DNA from: an uncultured Clostridia bacterium
GTDB taxonomy: Bacteria; Bacillota; Clostridia; Christensenellales; Borkfalkiaceae
Direction: 5' to 3'
Length of the DNA stretch: 64,000 nt
Assembly: GCA_947589385.1 (NCBI GenBank)
Contig: CANPZW010000007.1
Location: forward strand, 26,581 to 90,580
The translations under genes were made by a program, and so were the position numbers. Positions 26,289-33,876 of the stretch are shown here, in pieces. The notes beneath the pieces were generated by a model that had not been told where the DNA came from, made no database searches, and saw only the letters and a program-made list of their open reading frames with translations. Position 1 is the first letter of the stretch. Each line of letters starts with the position of its first letter.

Positions 26289-27200
26289 TTAATTCAAGGT
26301 AAGAGTATTTACGATTTCGTTGACGTCGGAAATATTATGGCGGTCAAGCCATTTTTCGAGCCCGCATATAATTTCGGGCATGGCGTTCCCGTTTGAAAAG
26401 TTCGCCGTGCCGACCTGTACGGCTCGCGCACCCGCCATTAAAAATTCGACGGCGTCCTCGGCGCAGGTTATCCCGCCCATGCCTATAACGGGAATCTTTA
26501 CGGCGTGAGAAGCTTCGTAAACCATTCTGACGGCTATCGGCTTTATGCCCGCGCCAGAAACTCCGCCCGTGTTGTTGGCAAGCAGGGGCTTACGGCGTTC
26601 TATATCTATAACCATTCCCGTAAGCGTGTTGATAAGGGAAATACAGTCCGCCCCGCCCTCTTCCGCCGCACGGGCGTTTACAGCAATGCTTTCCACGTTA
26701 GGCGAAAGTTTGACGATAAGCGGAGTTTTTTTAAGGTTAGACTTGGAAAGACGGGTGACTTCCAGAATATTTTCGGGCTTTATGCCCAGCGCCATTCCGC
26801 CCGCGCGGACGTTGGGGCAGGAGATATTCAGCTCCACCATATCCACAAGCCCGTCGAGGCGGGCGCATATTTCGCCGTAGTCTTCAAGCGTTTTGCCCGC
26901 CACATTGGCTATTACCGCTACGCCCTTTTTGCGCAAAAAGGGCAAATCCTCTTTAATGAAATGCTCCACCCCGGGATTCTGCAAGCCGACGGAATTTAAA
27001 ATCACCGACGCGCCCTCCGCTATCCTCGGAACGGAATTGCCCTGTCTGGGTTCGAGGGTCATGCCCTTTGTGGAAATGCCGCCAAGAACGGAAATATCGT
27101 ATAAAAGATTGTATTCCCTGCCGAAGCCGAACGTTCCGCTTGCGGCTATCACGGGGTTTTTGAATTTAACTCCGCAGAGCTCTACCTGTAAATTCGCCAT
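26289..27200 (-). CDS. pyrD: Dihydroorotate dehydrogenase 1B catalytic subunit
   Basis: PyrD oxidises dihydroorotate to orotate and passes electrons through PyrK to NAD+. It has 303 residues starting MANLQVELCGVKF. Motifs include NPVIAASGTFGFG, LNISCPNVRAGG with the catalytic Cys, and GMGGI for FMN. The frame stays open 138 bases upstream of the ATG, but that part overlaps pyrK and is not translated start sequence. The ATG shares one base with the pyrK stop (TAATG). Confidence 0.96.
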   Translation of the reverse strand: MANLQVELCGVKFKNPVIAASGTFGFGREYNLLYDISVLGGISTKGMTLEPRQGNSVPRIAEGASVILNSVGLQNPGVEHFIKEDLPFLRKKGVAVIANVAGKTLEDYGEICARLDGLVDMVELNISCPNVRAGGMALGIKPENILEVTRLSKSNLKKTPLIVKLSPNVESIAVNARAAEEGGADCISLINTLTGMVIDIERRKPLLANNTGGVSGAGIKPIAVRMVYEASHAVKIPVIGMGGITCAEDAVEFLMAGARAVQVGTANFSNGNAMPEIICGLEKWLDRHNISDVNEIVNTLTLN

Positions 27201-27961
27201 TATAGCTGCACCTCGTTTATATCGAATACGGGGCCGTCGCGGCAGACGCGCAGGTTTTCGCCCGAAGCCGATTTGCATGCGCAGACAAGGCACGCGCCCA
27301 TTCCGCAGCCCATTCTCTCTTCCAGCGAAACAAAACAAGGGGTTTTTATGCCCTCTTCCTTTAATTTTTGTTTAAGAATTTTCAGCATTACGGGCGGTCC
27401 GCAGGAAATTATCACGTCTGCGCGTATATTGTTCCTGTCGGCAAGATATGCCGAAACCGCATTGCCCTTTTCCCCGAAACTGCCGTCATCGGTGGTTATC
27501 GTCAATTTTTTGCTTTTGTTAAGTTCGTTCCAAAGGCATACGGCGTCCTCGTTTCTGAACCCTATATAGGAATAGAAATTCTTGCTTTTATAATATTCGC
27601 GGATAGTGGCGATAAGCGGAAATACGCCTACGCCGCCGCCTATAACGGCGATATCGCTGTAACCGTCAAGGTCGAACCAATTACCGAGGGGCAACAAAAC
27701 CCTTAATTTTCTGCCCGCTTCGACGGTTGAAAGATATTGCGTGCCCCTGCCTTTTACCTGATAGCAGACCGACACCTCGTCGCCTTCAACTATGCAAACG
27801 CCCAAAGGACGGCGCAGAAGGTTAGCACCGTTGCCCGTGGAAAGATTTACAAATTGCCCGCCGTGCATTTTTCCCGCGTCCTCGGGCAGGACAAGGGTTA
27901 TCATATAGATATTTTCTGCAATCTTTTTATTGCTTTTTACCGTTGCGAGTAAGTCTTTCAT
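27200..27961 (-). CDS. pyrK: Dihydroorotate dehydrogenase electron transfer subunit
   Basis: PyrK is the FAD and [2Fe-2S] subunit of class 1B dihydroorotate dehydrogenase. The 253 residues hold a ferredoxin-reductase-like FAD domain (RRPLGVCIVEG), an NAD-binding domain (VIGGGVGVFPL), and a C-terminal cluster motif MGCGMGACLVCAC with a final Cys in CRDGPVF. It overlaps pyrF by 4 bases and pyrD by 1. Confidence 0.96.
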   Translation of the reverse strand: MKDLLATVKSNKKIAENIYMITLVLPEDAGKMHGGQFVNLSTGNGANLLRRPLGVCIVEGDEVSVCYQVKGRGTQYLSTVEAGRKLRVLLPLGNWFDLDGYSDIAVIGGGVGVFPLIATIREYYKSKNFYSYIGFRNEDAVCLWNELNKSKKLTITTDDGSFGEKGNAVSAYLADRNNIRADVIISCGPPVMLKILKQKLKEEGIKTPCFVSLEERMGCGMGACLVCACKSASGENLRVCRDGPVFDINEVQL

Positions 27962-28872
27962 CTGCCCATTTTCCCTATTGCGTCACTCAAATCCTTGCGC
28001 ATATCGAGGCTTGCCGCGCGGGCTGCCTCGTAATAGGTCATATTTGCGTATTCGGGCTTTTTATACGCGCAGAGTATCCCGCGCGAAGAATTTACCACGC
28101 CGCCCAAGCCGCGGTTATCGAAGCAGACTTTCAGCATTTCGGCGCTTCCGCCCTGCGCGCCGTAACCGGGAATGAGAAAGAAGCTATGCGGCATTTGCAG
28201 GCGCAAACGCGCCGCTTCTTCGGGGTGGGTAGCCCCAACGACCGCGCCTACTTCCGAATAGCCGTAATCGCCTATCGTATCGCAGCCCCACTCCTCGACG
28301 AGCCGCCCCATTTTTTCGTATATAAACAGACCGTCGTCAAGCTTCAAATTCTGCAATTCCCCGCTCGACGGGTTAGAGGTTTTGACAAGTACGAATATCG
28401 ACTTGCCGTTATTTTTAATATCGTCGATAAAGGGCTTAATCCCGTCCGAACCGAGGTAGCCGTTGACCGTGAGCATATCGGCGGGGAAAGCCTGTAACTG
28501 CCTGCCGCCTATCGGCGTTTTGCCGAGGTAAGCCTTAGAATAACAGCTTGCGGTAGAGCCTATGTCGTTGCGCTTGCAATCGGCAATGACTATAAGCCCC
28601 TTTTTGCGGGCGTATTTAACCGTGCGGGCAAAGGTTTTCAGCCCTTGATAGCCGTACATCTCGTAATAAGCTATCTGCACTTTTACGGAAGGCACTATGT
28701 CCGAAACGCTGTCGATAATATTTCGGTTGAACTCGAAGATGCGGTCCGCCGCCTCCGCAAAAGAGGAAACGCCCGACTTCATATCCTCGGGAAGGTAGTT
28801 GAAATCAGTATCCAGCCCTACGCACGTGGGGTTTTGTAATTTTATGATTTTTTTGATTAAAGCGTCTATCAT
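27958..28872 (-). CDS. pyrF: Orotidine 5'-phosphate decarboxylase (type 2)
   Basis: PyrF decarboxylates OMP to UMP, the last step of the pathway. At 304 residues it is of the longer type 2 class. The catalytic motif is VIADCKRNDIGSTA, with PGYGAQGG near the phosphate site. It starts 18 bases after pyrC and overlaps pyrK by 4 bases (ATGA). Confidence 0.95.
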   Translation of the reverse strand: MIDALIKKIIKLQNPTCVGLDTDFNYLPEDMKSGVSSFAEAADRIFEFNRNIIDSVSDIVPSVKVQIAYYEMYGYQGLKTFARTVKYARKKGLIVIADCKRNDIGSTASCYSKAYLGKTPIGGRQLQAFPADMLTVNGYLGSDGIKPFIDDIKNNGKSIFVLVKTSNPSSGELQNLKLDDGLFIYEKMGRLVEEWGCDTIGDYGYSEVGAVVGATHPEEAARLRLQMPHSFFLIPGYGAQGGSAEMLKVCFDNRGLGGVVNSSRGILCAYKKPEYANMTYYEAARAASLDMRKDLSDAIGKMGR

Positions 28873-28890
28873 AACGTTAAGCCCTTATAT

Positions 28891-30159
28891 TTATTCGGTT
28901 TTATATTTTATTTCGCCGTCAACGAGGGTGTATTGCACTTCGCCGAAAACTTTATAGCCGTTGAAAGGAGTATTTTTGCCCTTGGAAACAAATTTATTTC
29001 CGTCGATGACGTAAGATTTATTAAAATCAACCACCGCAAGGTCCGCAGGGGCGCCCACTTTTATTTCTCCGCCTTCCAGCCCCAAAATTTTTGCGGCGGC
29101 ACGGCTTGTCTTTTCGGCAAGCCCCGAAAGGGTAAGCCTACCCGTTTTTACAAGGTAAGTATAACTTAAAGCAAGACTTGTTTCTATTCCGCTTATGCCG
29201 AACGCGGCAAGGTTGTATTCCACCTGCTTGTCCTTCGCAGAATGTGGCGCGTGGTCGGTGACTATGCAATCTATCGTACCGTCCTGTAAGCCGCGGATAA
29301 TCTCCTCTACGTCACGGCATTCGCGCACGGGCGGATTGACTTTTGTAAAAGTATCGTAAGAAGTGATAATATCGTCTGTCAGAATAAAATAGTGCGGGCA
29401 GGTTTCCGCTGTGACCTTAACGCCGCGCGCTTTTGCGCTACGTATGATTTCCACTCCGCTGTACGTCGAAACATGGCAGATATGCACGGGAATACCAAGG
29501 CTTTCCGAAAGCGCGATTTCGCGGGCAATCATAATATCCTCGACGGCGCGGGGGCTGCCTTTAAGCCCCGTGAGCGTGGAATTATAGCCCTCGTTCACCA
29601 CTCCGCCGTCAACAAGGTTCGCGTCCTCGCAATGGCAAAGACATTTTAATCCGAAGTCGTTTGCGTATTCCATTGCAAGGCGCATTATATAGGAATTCAT
29701 AACCGATTTTCCGTCGTCGCTCAAAGCCACAACGCCCGCCGATTTCATTTTGCCGATGTCGGACAGCGCCTCGCCCTGCTGACCGCGGGTGATTGCGCCT
29801 ATCGGGTGGATTTTGCAGAGATTGACCTCTTTTGCGCGATTTTTTATATATGAGACGACCACGGCGTTATCGCAGACGGGATTTGTGTTGGGCATACAGC
29901 AAACCTGTGTAACTCCCCCCTTAACCGCAGCCTCCGAACCGCTTTTTATGTCCTCTTTGCCCTCGAAGCCCGGCTCACGCAAGTGCACATGCATATCTAT
30001 AAGCCCCGGGAATATATGTTTGCCGCGCGCTTCTATCGTCGGGCAATCGTCCTCTATCTTTTGGGCGATTTCGGCTATTTTGCCGTCTTTTATAAGTAAA
30101 TCGGATTTTATTTCGCCCTCGGGAAGCACGAGAGTTCCGTTTTTTATCAGCAGCTTCAT
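28891..30159 (-). CDS. pyrC: Dihydroorotase
   Basis: A class I dihydroorotase of 422 residues. It cyclises carbamoyl aspartate to dihydroorotate. Metal ligands are seen in DMHVHLREPG, in HCEDANL, in HICHVST and in VTDHAPH. It overlaps pyrB by 4 bases. The internal His/Lys pattern is complete, so it should be active. Confidence 0.96.
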   Translation of the reverse strand: MKLLIKNGTLVLPEGEIKSDLLIKDGKIAEIAQKIEDDCPTIEARGKHIFPGLIDMHVHLREPGFEGKEDIKSGSEAAVKGGVTQVCCMPNTNPVCDNAVVVSYIKNRAKEVNLCKIHPIGAITRGQQGEALSDIGKMKSAGVVALSDDGKSVMNSYIMRLAMEYANDFGLKCLCHCEDANLVDGGVVNEGYNSTLTGLKGSPRAVEDIMIAREIALSESLGIPVHICHVSTYSGVEIIRSAKARGVKVTAETCPHYFILTDDIITSYDTFTKVNPPVRECRDVEEIIRGLQDGTIDCIVTDHAPHSAKDKQVEYNLAAFGISGIETSLALSYTYLVKTGRLTLSGLAEKTSRAAAKILGLEGGEIKVGAPADLAVVDFNKSYVIDGNKFVSKGKNTPFNGYKVFGEVQYTLVDGEIKYKTE

Positions 30160-31085
30160 AGGTTTTTCTCCCTGTATTCGGCAAGCAGTTTCAATATGCT
30201 CATGCGGACCGCAAGCCCGTTTGTTACCTGTTCGAGAATATAGCTTTTATCTCCGTCTATGAGAGCGGGCGTAAGCTCTACGCCGCGGTTGACGGGACCG
30301 GGGTGAAGGATTATTGCCTCTGGTTTGGCATGTTTCATAACCCCGTCGTTTACGCCATAATAGCGGGCGTATTCCGAAAGCGAGGGAAAAAGCCCGCCGT
30401 TCATTCTTTCAAGCTGAATCCTCAGCCCCATGACGGCGTCCGCGCCTTCCACCGCCTCTTCGCGGGATTTCTCGACGTGAGCGCCCAGCTTTTCAAGGTC
30501 CTTCGGCATCATAGTCGCGGGGGCGTACATCGATACGCTTGCGCCCAATTTGGAAAGCCCGTAAAGGTTGCTCATAGCCACACGGCTGTGCTTTATGTCG
30601 CCCAAAATTGCTACTTTCAACCCCTTGATTTTGCCGAAATGCTCTTTAAGCGTGAACATATCCAAAAGCGCCTGCGTGGGATGCTCGTGCATGCCGTCCC
30701 CGCCGTTTATGACCGAAGCTTTTACGTGCTCGGCAAGGAGCTTGGGTGCGCCCGCCATAGGGTGCCTTATGGCTATAAAATCGATTTTCATCGAATCGAG
30801 GGTTTCGCCCGTGTCTATAAGCGTTTCGCCTTTCTGCACCGAACTTGTGGCGACCGAAACGTTGACTTCGGTTGCGCCGAGATATTTGCCCGCCAACTCA
30901 AACGAGGTGCGGGTGCGGGTGCTGTTTTCGTAAAAAAGCGTAATCAGCGATTTCCCCGCAAGGGCGTCGGACTTTCTGTAACTTCCCCGCAAAAATTTTT
31001 TCGTTTCTACGGCGCCGTCGAGAATTTCGCAAATTTCTTCGGCTGTCAGGTCATGAAGCCCGAGCAAATCCTTTGATTTTAACAT
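30156..31085 (-). CDS. pyrB: Aspartate carbamoyltransferase catalytic subunit
   Basis: PyrB makes carbamoyl aspartate from carbamoyl phosphate and aspartate. It has 309 residues with the carbamoyl phosphate site ENSTRTRTSFE, HPTQALLD and HPGPVNRG. No pyrI regulatory subunit is next to it, and no carAB is in the window, so carbamoyl phosphate must come from elsewhere. It is the first gene of the operon, with GGAAGGTG before the ATG. Confidence 0.96.
   Translation of the reverse strand: MLKSKDLLGLHDLTAEEICEILDGAVETKKFLRGSYRKSDALAGKSLITLFYENSTRTRTSFELAGKYLGATEVNVSVATSSVQKGETLIDTGETLDSMKIDFIAIRHPMAGAPKLLAEHVKASVINGGDGMHEHPTQALLDMFTLKEHFGKIKGLKVAILGDIKHSRVAMSNLYGLSKLGASVSMYAPATMMPKDLEKLGAHVEKSREEAVEGADAVMGLRIQLERMNGGLFPSLSEYARYYGVNDGVMKHAKPEAIILHPGPVNRGVELTPALIDGDKSYILEQVTNGLAVRMSILKLLAEYREKNL
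31046..31074 (-). other. Start region of pyrB (no separate site)
   Basis: This stretch is the 5' end of pyrB. The promoter proper lies upstream at 31146-31174. I see no transcription attenuator or PyrR anti-antiterminator fold between the two. Confidence 0.3.
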
Positions 31086-31145
31086 TTGTCACCTTCCGTC
31101 AGGCAATCACATACATTTTCCGCCTGCCGATTTATAATCTTGGAA

Positions 31146-31174
31146 ATTATACCATATTCAGAAAGCGTTGTAAA
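31146..31174 (-). promoter_or_regulatory. Promoter of the pyrimidine operon
   Basis: On the minus strand TTTACA (31169-31174) and TATAAT (31146-31151) are 17 bases apart. The leader of about 55 bases contains one small dyad (CAGGC with GCCTG) and no room for a PyrR-type attenuator. Confidence 0.8.
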
Positions 31175-31290
31175 GCCCGCAAAAAAACTTTTTCAAAGAG
31201 CTTTTCAAAATCCGCAAAGTCTGCGTCAAAACTTAAAGACTGTTCTGTCTTGAATTGTTCTGTATTGCGGAATTTGATTTTGTCATTTTT

Positions 31291-31986
31291 TCACAATATT
31301 TTTTGAAGCGCAAAACCGACTTTGTCGCAGGAAGTCAAGACGTATTCTATCCCGTCCCTGAACGTTTTCAAAGGGAAAAACGCTTCACCGTGCAAGTGTC
31401 CGAACACGACTTTTTCAGCCCGTTGCTCCTTAAAAAGCTGCGTGAAAAGCGTGTCCTTCCCTTTCAACGAAAAAGGCGGATAATGTATCATGACGATAAG
31501 CCTGTCCCCTTCCGCACGGATTTTTTCGACCTCTTTAAAACATAAACTAAACCTTTCCGCCTCGCGAAGATACAGCTTTTCGTCGTTTGCGGTATAGTCG
31601 GCGCTGCCGGGACAAGTCCACCCGCGCGAGCCGCAGATTATTATATTTCCGAATTTTACGCAGTCGTTTTGGAGAAAGAAAAAAGTTTCGTCGGGGGCGG
31701 CCCGCCTAAGCTTCGTTATGCCGTTCCACCAATAATCGTGATTGCCGCGGATAAAGACTTTACGCCCCGGCAGCCCCTTTAAAGAAACGAGGTCAAAAAG
31801 CCCTTCTTCAAGCGTTATCCCCCAGCTTGTGTCGCCGCAGATTAAAACAATATCTTCGTCCGAAACCTTTTTCAGCCAGTCGCATTTTATTTTTTCAAAG
31901 TGATTTTCCCACCCCGCGCCGAACACTTCCATGGGCTTTGCGTTCTTGCCCGAAAGGTGCAAATCGCTTATTGAAAATACATTCAT
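31291..31986 (-). CDS. Metallophosphoesterase
   Basis: A 231-residue calcineurin-like phosphoesterase. The five metal motifs are seen in order: ISDLHLSG, CGDTSWG, IRGNHDYWW, IHYPP and FGHLHG. The substrate is not known. It has no signal peptide, so it is cytosolic. It is monocistronic between the pyr operon and a noncoding gap. Confidence 0.92.
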   Translation of the reverse strand: MNVFSISDLHLSGKNAKPMEVFGAGWENHFEKIKCDWLKKVSDEDIVLICGDTSWGITLEEGLFDLVSLKGLPGRKVFIRGNHDYWWNGITKLRRAAPDETFFFLQNDCVKFGNIIICGSRGWTCPGSADYTANDEKLYLREAERFSLCFKEVEKIRAEGDRLIVMIHYPPFSLKGKDTLFTQLFKEQRAEKVVFGHLHGEAFFPLKTFRDGIEYVLTSCDKVGFALQKIL

Positions 31987-32204
31987 AGTACTATTTTATC
32001 ACTTTCGGGCAAAAAATTAAAGCGTTTTGCCCGCCGCCCATATAAATAGACATTTTTATGATTTTTGTTGATTATTTTGGCGTATTATGCGCCGCATAGT
32101 ACTGTGCAAATCAATAAAATTACAATTTTAAAGGCAATTTCAAGCCAAAACAAAAGGTAAATTTCTTTGCCGAAAGTAAAAAACAGTAAAAAAATCGGAT
32201 TTAC
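31987..32204. other. Gap without a recognised gene
   Basis: An A/T-rich stretch upstream of the metallophosphoesterase. I see no open frame with a ribosome-binding site and no RNA fold other than the terminator at its right end. It presumably holds the phosphoesterase promoter. Confidence 0.4.
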
Positions 32205-32240
32205 GGAAAAACGCCTTCTCCCTTTCGGAAGAAGGCGGAA
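32205..32240 (-). terminator. Terminator of the Cys-containing hypothetical gene
   Basis: CGCCTTCT (32212-32219) pairs with AGAAGGCG (32230-32237). On the minus strand the stem is followed by TTTTT. It lies about 35 bases past the stop codon. Confidence 0.8.
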
Positions 32241-32271
32241 ACGTCGCTTTATGACGCCGTTTTAAAAAGAT

Positions 32272-32925
32272 TTACTGTTTGGAACAGTTGCGCTGCTGGG
32301 GATAGAGCGGCAATTCGAAGAATCCCGCGCATACCTCCTGCGAGTAGTCCTGTGCGGGCGGTATCGCGCAATAACCATAGCTGGGAACAAGCAATTCCAC
32401 GTCTATGGAAATCTTCAAAATTATCGTGACGCAGGCGCTTATCGTAAACGTGCCGTCGGCGTTGAAAGTGCCTTCCGCGCCGACCGCCGAAGCTTGCGCC
32501 GTGCAGCGATAGGGCATTATTGAAGGAGCGGGCACGAACAGAAGAACGTCCTGCGCGACGGAAATCGTCGCCGTGGCAGACCCCTCCACTCCGTTCGCGT
32601 CGGTATATAAAACCTCGACGGGTATCCCAACCGTAGCCTGCACTCTCGCGCAGCCCGGCTTATCAACAAGCCTTTCGACGTTGAGATTTGTTATATCTCC
32701 CGAGGACGAAATAGAACGGGCGCTGATAAAGGTCAGCGGATATGTAGGATTGGCGGGAACCGCGTTTGAAAGCGTCAAAGTAAGATTTTGCAGTTGAAGC
32801 TGCTTAATGCAGGCGTCGAAAATTTTCTGAGCCTGTATGCAGACTTTTTCGCACATTCCGTTCAACGGATTGCCGCTTATCGTACCCGGGCACTTATCCG
32901 ATTGAAAATTGGAAAAAAATGACAT
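32272..32925 (-). CDS. Hypothetical Cys-containing protein, possibly spore-associated
   Basis: A 217-residue protein I do not recognise with certainty. It starts MSFFSNFQSDKCPG, chosen because ACGGAGGT lies 6 bases upstream; the longer frame to 33003 has no such site. About nine cysteines are spread along it (CPG, CEKVCIQ, CIKQ, CAR, CTA, CVT, CAIPP, CAGF, CSK). There is no signal peptide. The middle is beta-rich (Thr, Val, Ala). An upstream CATATAAT resembles the -10 of mother-cell sigma factors (E/K), and cysteine-containing soluble proteins of this kind occur in spore coats, but both points are weak. It could equally be a non-spore structural protein. Confidence 0.65.
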   Translation of the reverse strand: MSFFSNFQSDKCPGTISGNPLNGMCEKVCIQAQKIFDACIKQLQLQNLTLTLSNAVPANPTYPLTFISARSISSSGDITNLNVERLVDKPGCARVQATVGIPVEVLYTDANGVEGSATATISVAQDVLLFVPAPSIMPYRCTAQASAVGAEGTFNADGTFTISACVTIILKISIDVELLVPSYGYCAIPPAQDYSQEVCAGFFELPLYPQQRNCSKQ

Positions 32926-33214
32926 TTTAACCTCCGTTGTTTTCCGCGCATAGGGCGCGGGTAAGTATATTTCATTATATGCGGTCAGCCGTAAATGCGA
33001 CACGTCGGATAAATTTATCTGCGCGGTACGAAAACCTATTGCGCTCGGTTGCGGAAGGACAAATTTTGCTAATCCCGAATTTATAATCGATTTTTCAGAT
33101 TTAATTGGACTTTAATAGAAAAGCGCGGCGGTAAAACGCCGTGCCGCAAAGCCTCCGAATATTTAAGGAGCACAGAAAATAAGTCGCAAACCAAATTCCG
33201 AAAAGAAAAGCCAA

Positions 33215-33388
33215 ATGTCGCCGCGGCAAAACGGGATTATTCTATGGGAGGAACAATTCGATACCTACGGAACGACCGCACAGGAAACCGCAACCGTGCA
33301 ATTTGCGACCGTATTAGCACATATATTGATACGCGCTACTATCGATACGCGCGAAAAATTCCCGCGGGGAATATTAGCGGGCATATAG
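33215..33388 (+). CDS. Small hypothetical ORF (57 aa), doubtful
   Basis: An open frame from ATG to a TAG inside the tandem repeats. The translation (core WEEQFDTYGTTAQETATVQF) has a protein-like composition, and its last residues RGILAGI come from the first repeat unit. There is no good Shine-Dalgarno (an AAGGAG lies about 45 bases upstream, before an in-frame ATA). It could be the remnant of a longer gene whose end was overrun by repeats. Confidence 0.25.
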   Translation: MSPRQNGIILWEEQFDTYGTTAQETATVQFATVLAHILIRATIDTREKFPRGILAGI

Positions 33389-33545
33389 GATTATCCGCAG
33401 GGATATAGATTATCGGCGGGCATATAGGATTATCCGCAGGGATATAGATTATCGGCGGGCATATAGATTATCGTCACGTAAAAATTACCCGCGCGGGACA
33501 GTTACTCGCGGGGGATATAGATTATCCGCGAGGGATATAATATTC
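33371..33545. repeat. Degenerate tandem repeats (19-20 bp subunits, 39-bp units)
   Basis: Two identical 39-bp units (33377-33415 and 33416-33454) are followed by a 19-bp partial unit (33455-33473) and, after an interruption, two more diverged subunits (33508-33545). Each unit is two related halves with the consensus GCGGGCATATAGATTATC. The last copy runs into the 3' end of the LysM-like gene. The rest of the 575-base gap (32926-33500) shows only the upstream region of the hypothetical gene and the doubtful small ORF. Confidence 0.85.
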
Positions 33546-33774
33546 TGCCGAAGTTAAAACTTTTTAAATATTCTTCGGATAAAGAAAATTTTTCCGCAAC
33601 AACCGCGTAACTTTCGAAGGGCTTCACTTCGTAGGCGGAGCAAGGCGGGATGTAAACCACCGCGCCCGCGAAATTTTCCTTGACGGGACAGCAAAACGCC
33701 CTTTCGACGTCCGAGGCAGTCTGCCCGCGCTTCATACGGTAAAATTTGTTTTTTTCAAGCTGCAACCCGCCCAA
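33502..33774 (-). CDS. Small LysM-like protein (two diverged repeats)
   Basis: About 90 residues. Two LysM-like units are visible: FYRMKRGQTASDVERAF ending VVYIPP, and YEVKPFESYAVVAEKFSLS ending LYPSRIIYIP, the familiar pattern of a basic turn, helix, and final IP strand. LysM domains bind peptidoglycan or serve as assembly modules in spores. The start is probably TTG at 33774 (or 33765), because AAAGGGGGG lies just upstream and a promoter (33797-33825) would begin transcription near 33790. The frame is open further upstream without sense. The C-terminal codons overlap the tandem repeats. It is divergent from the SpoVB-like gene. Confidence 0.55.
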   Translation of the reverse strand: MGGLQLEKNKFYRMKRGQTASDVERAFCCPVKENFAGAVVYIPPCSAYEVKPFESYAVVAEKFSLSEEYLKSFNFGRILYPSRIIYIPRE

Positions 33775-33796
33775 AATTCCCCCCTTTAAGACAACA

Positions 33797-33825
33797 ATCG
33801 TATTTTTTGCTATTACAATATGCAA
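33797..33825 (-). promoter_or_regulatory. Promoter of the LysM-like gene
   Basis: TTGCAT (33820-33825) and TACGAT (33797-33802) on the minus strand are 17 bases apart and fit the TTG start at 33774. Confidence 0.5.
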
Positions 33826-33876
33826 AAGGCGGACAAAATGTTCTAAAAAGTACGGAGAAATTTGTAGAATATTGTG

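Noticed and set aside
27201..27338. N-terminal extension of pyrD
   Set aside because: It overlaps pyrK in another frame; MANLQVELCG at 27200 is the family start.
31086..31290. PyrR-type attenuator ahead of pyrB
   Set aside because: The leader is too short (about 55 bases) and only one small dyad is present.
33421..33480. CRISPR array
   Set aside because: The repeats are head-to-tail with no unique spacers, and no cas genes are near.
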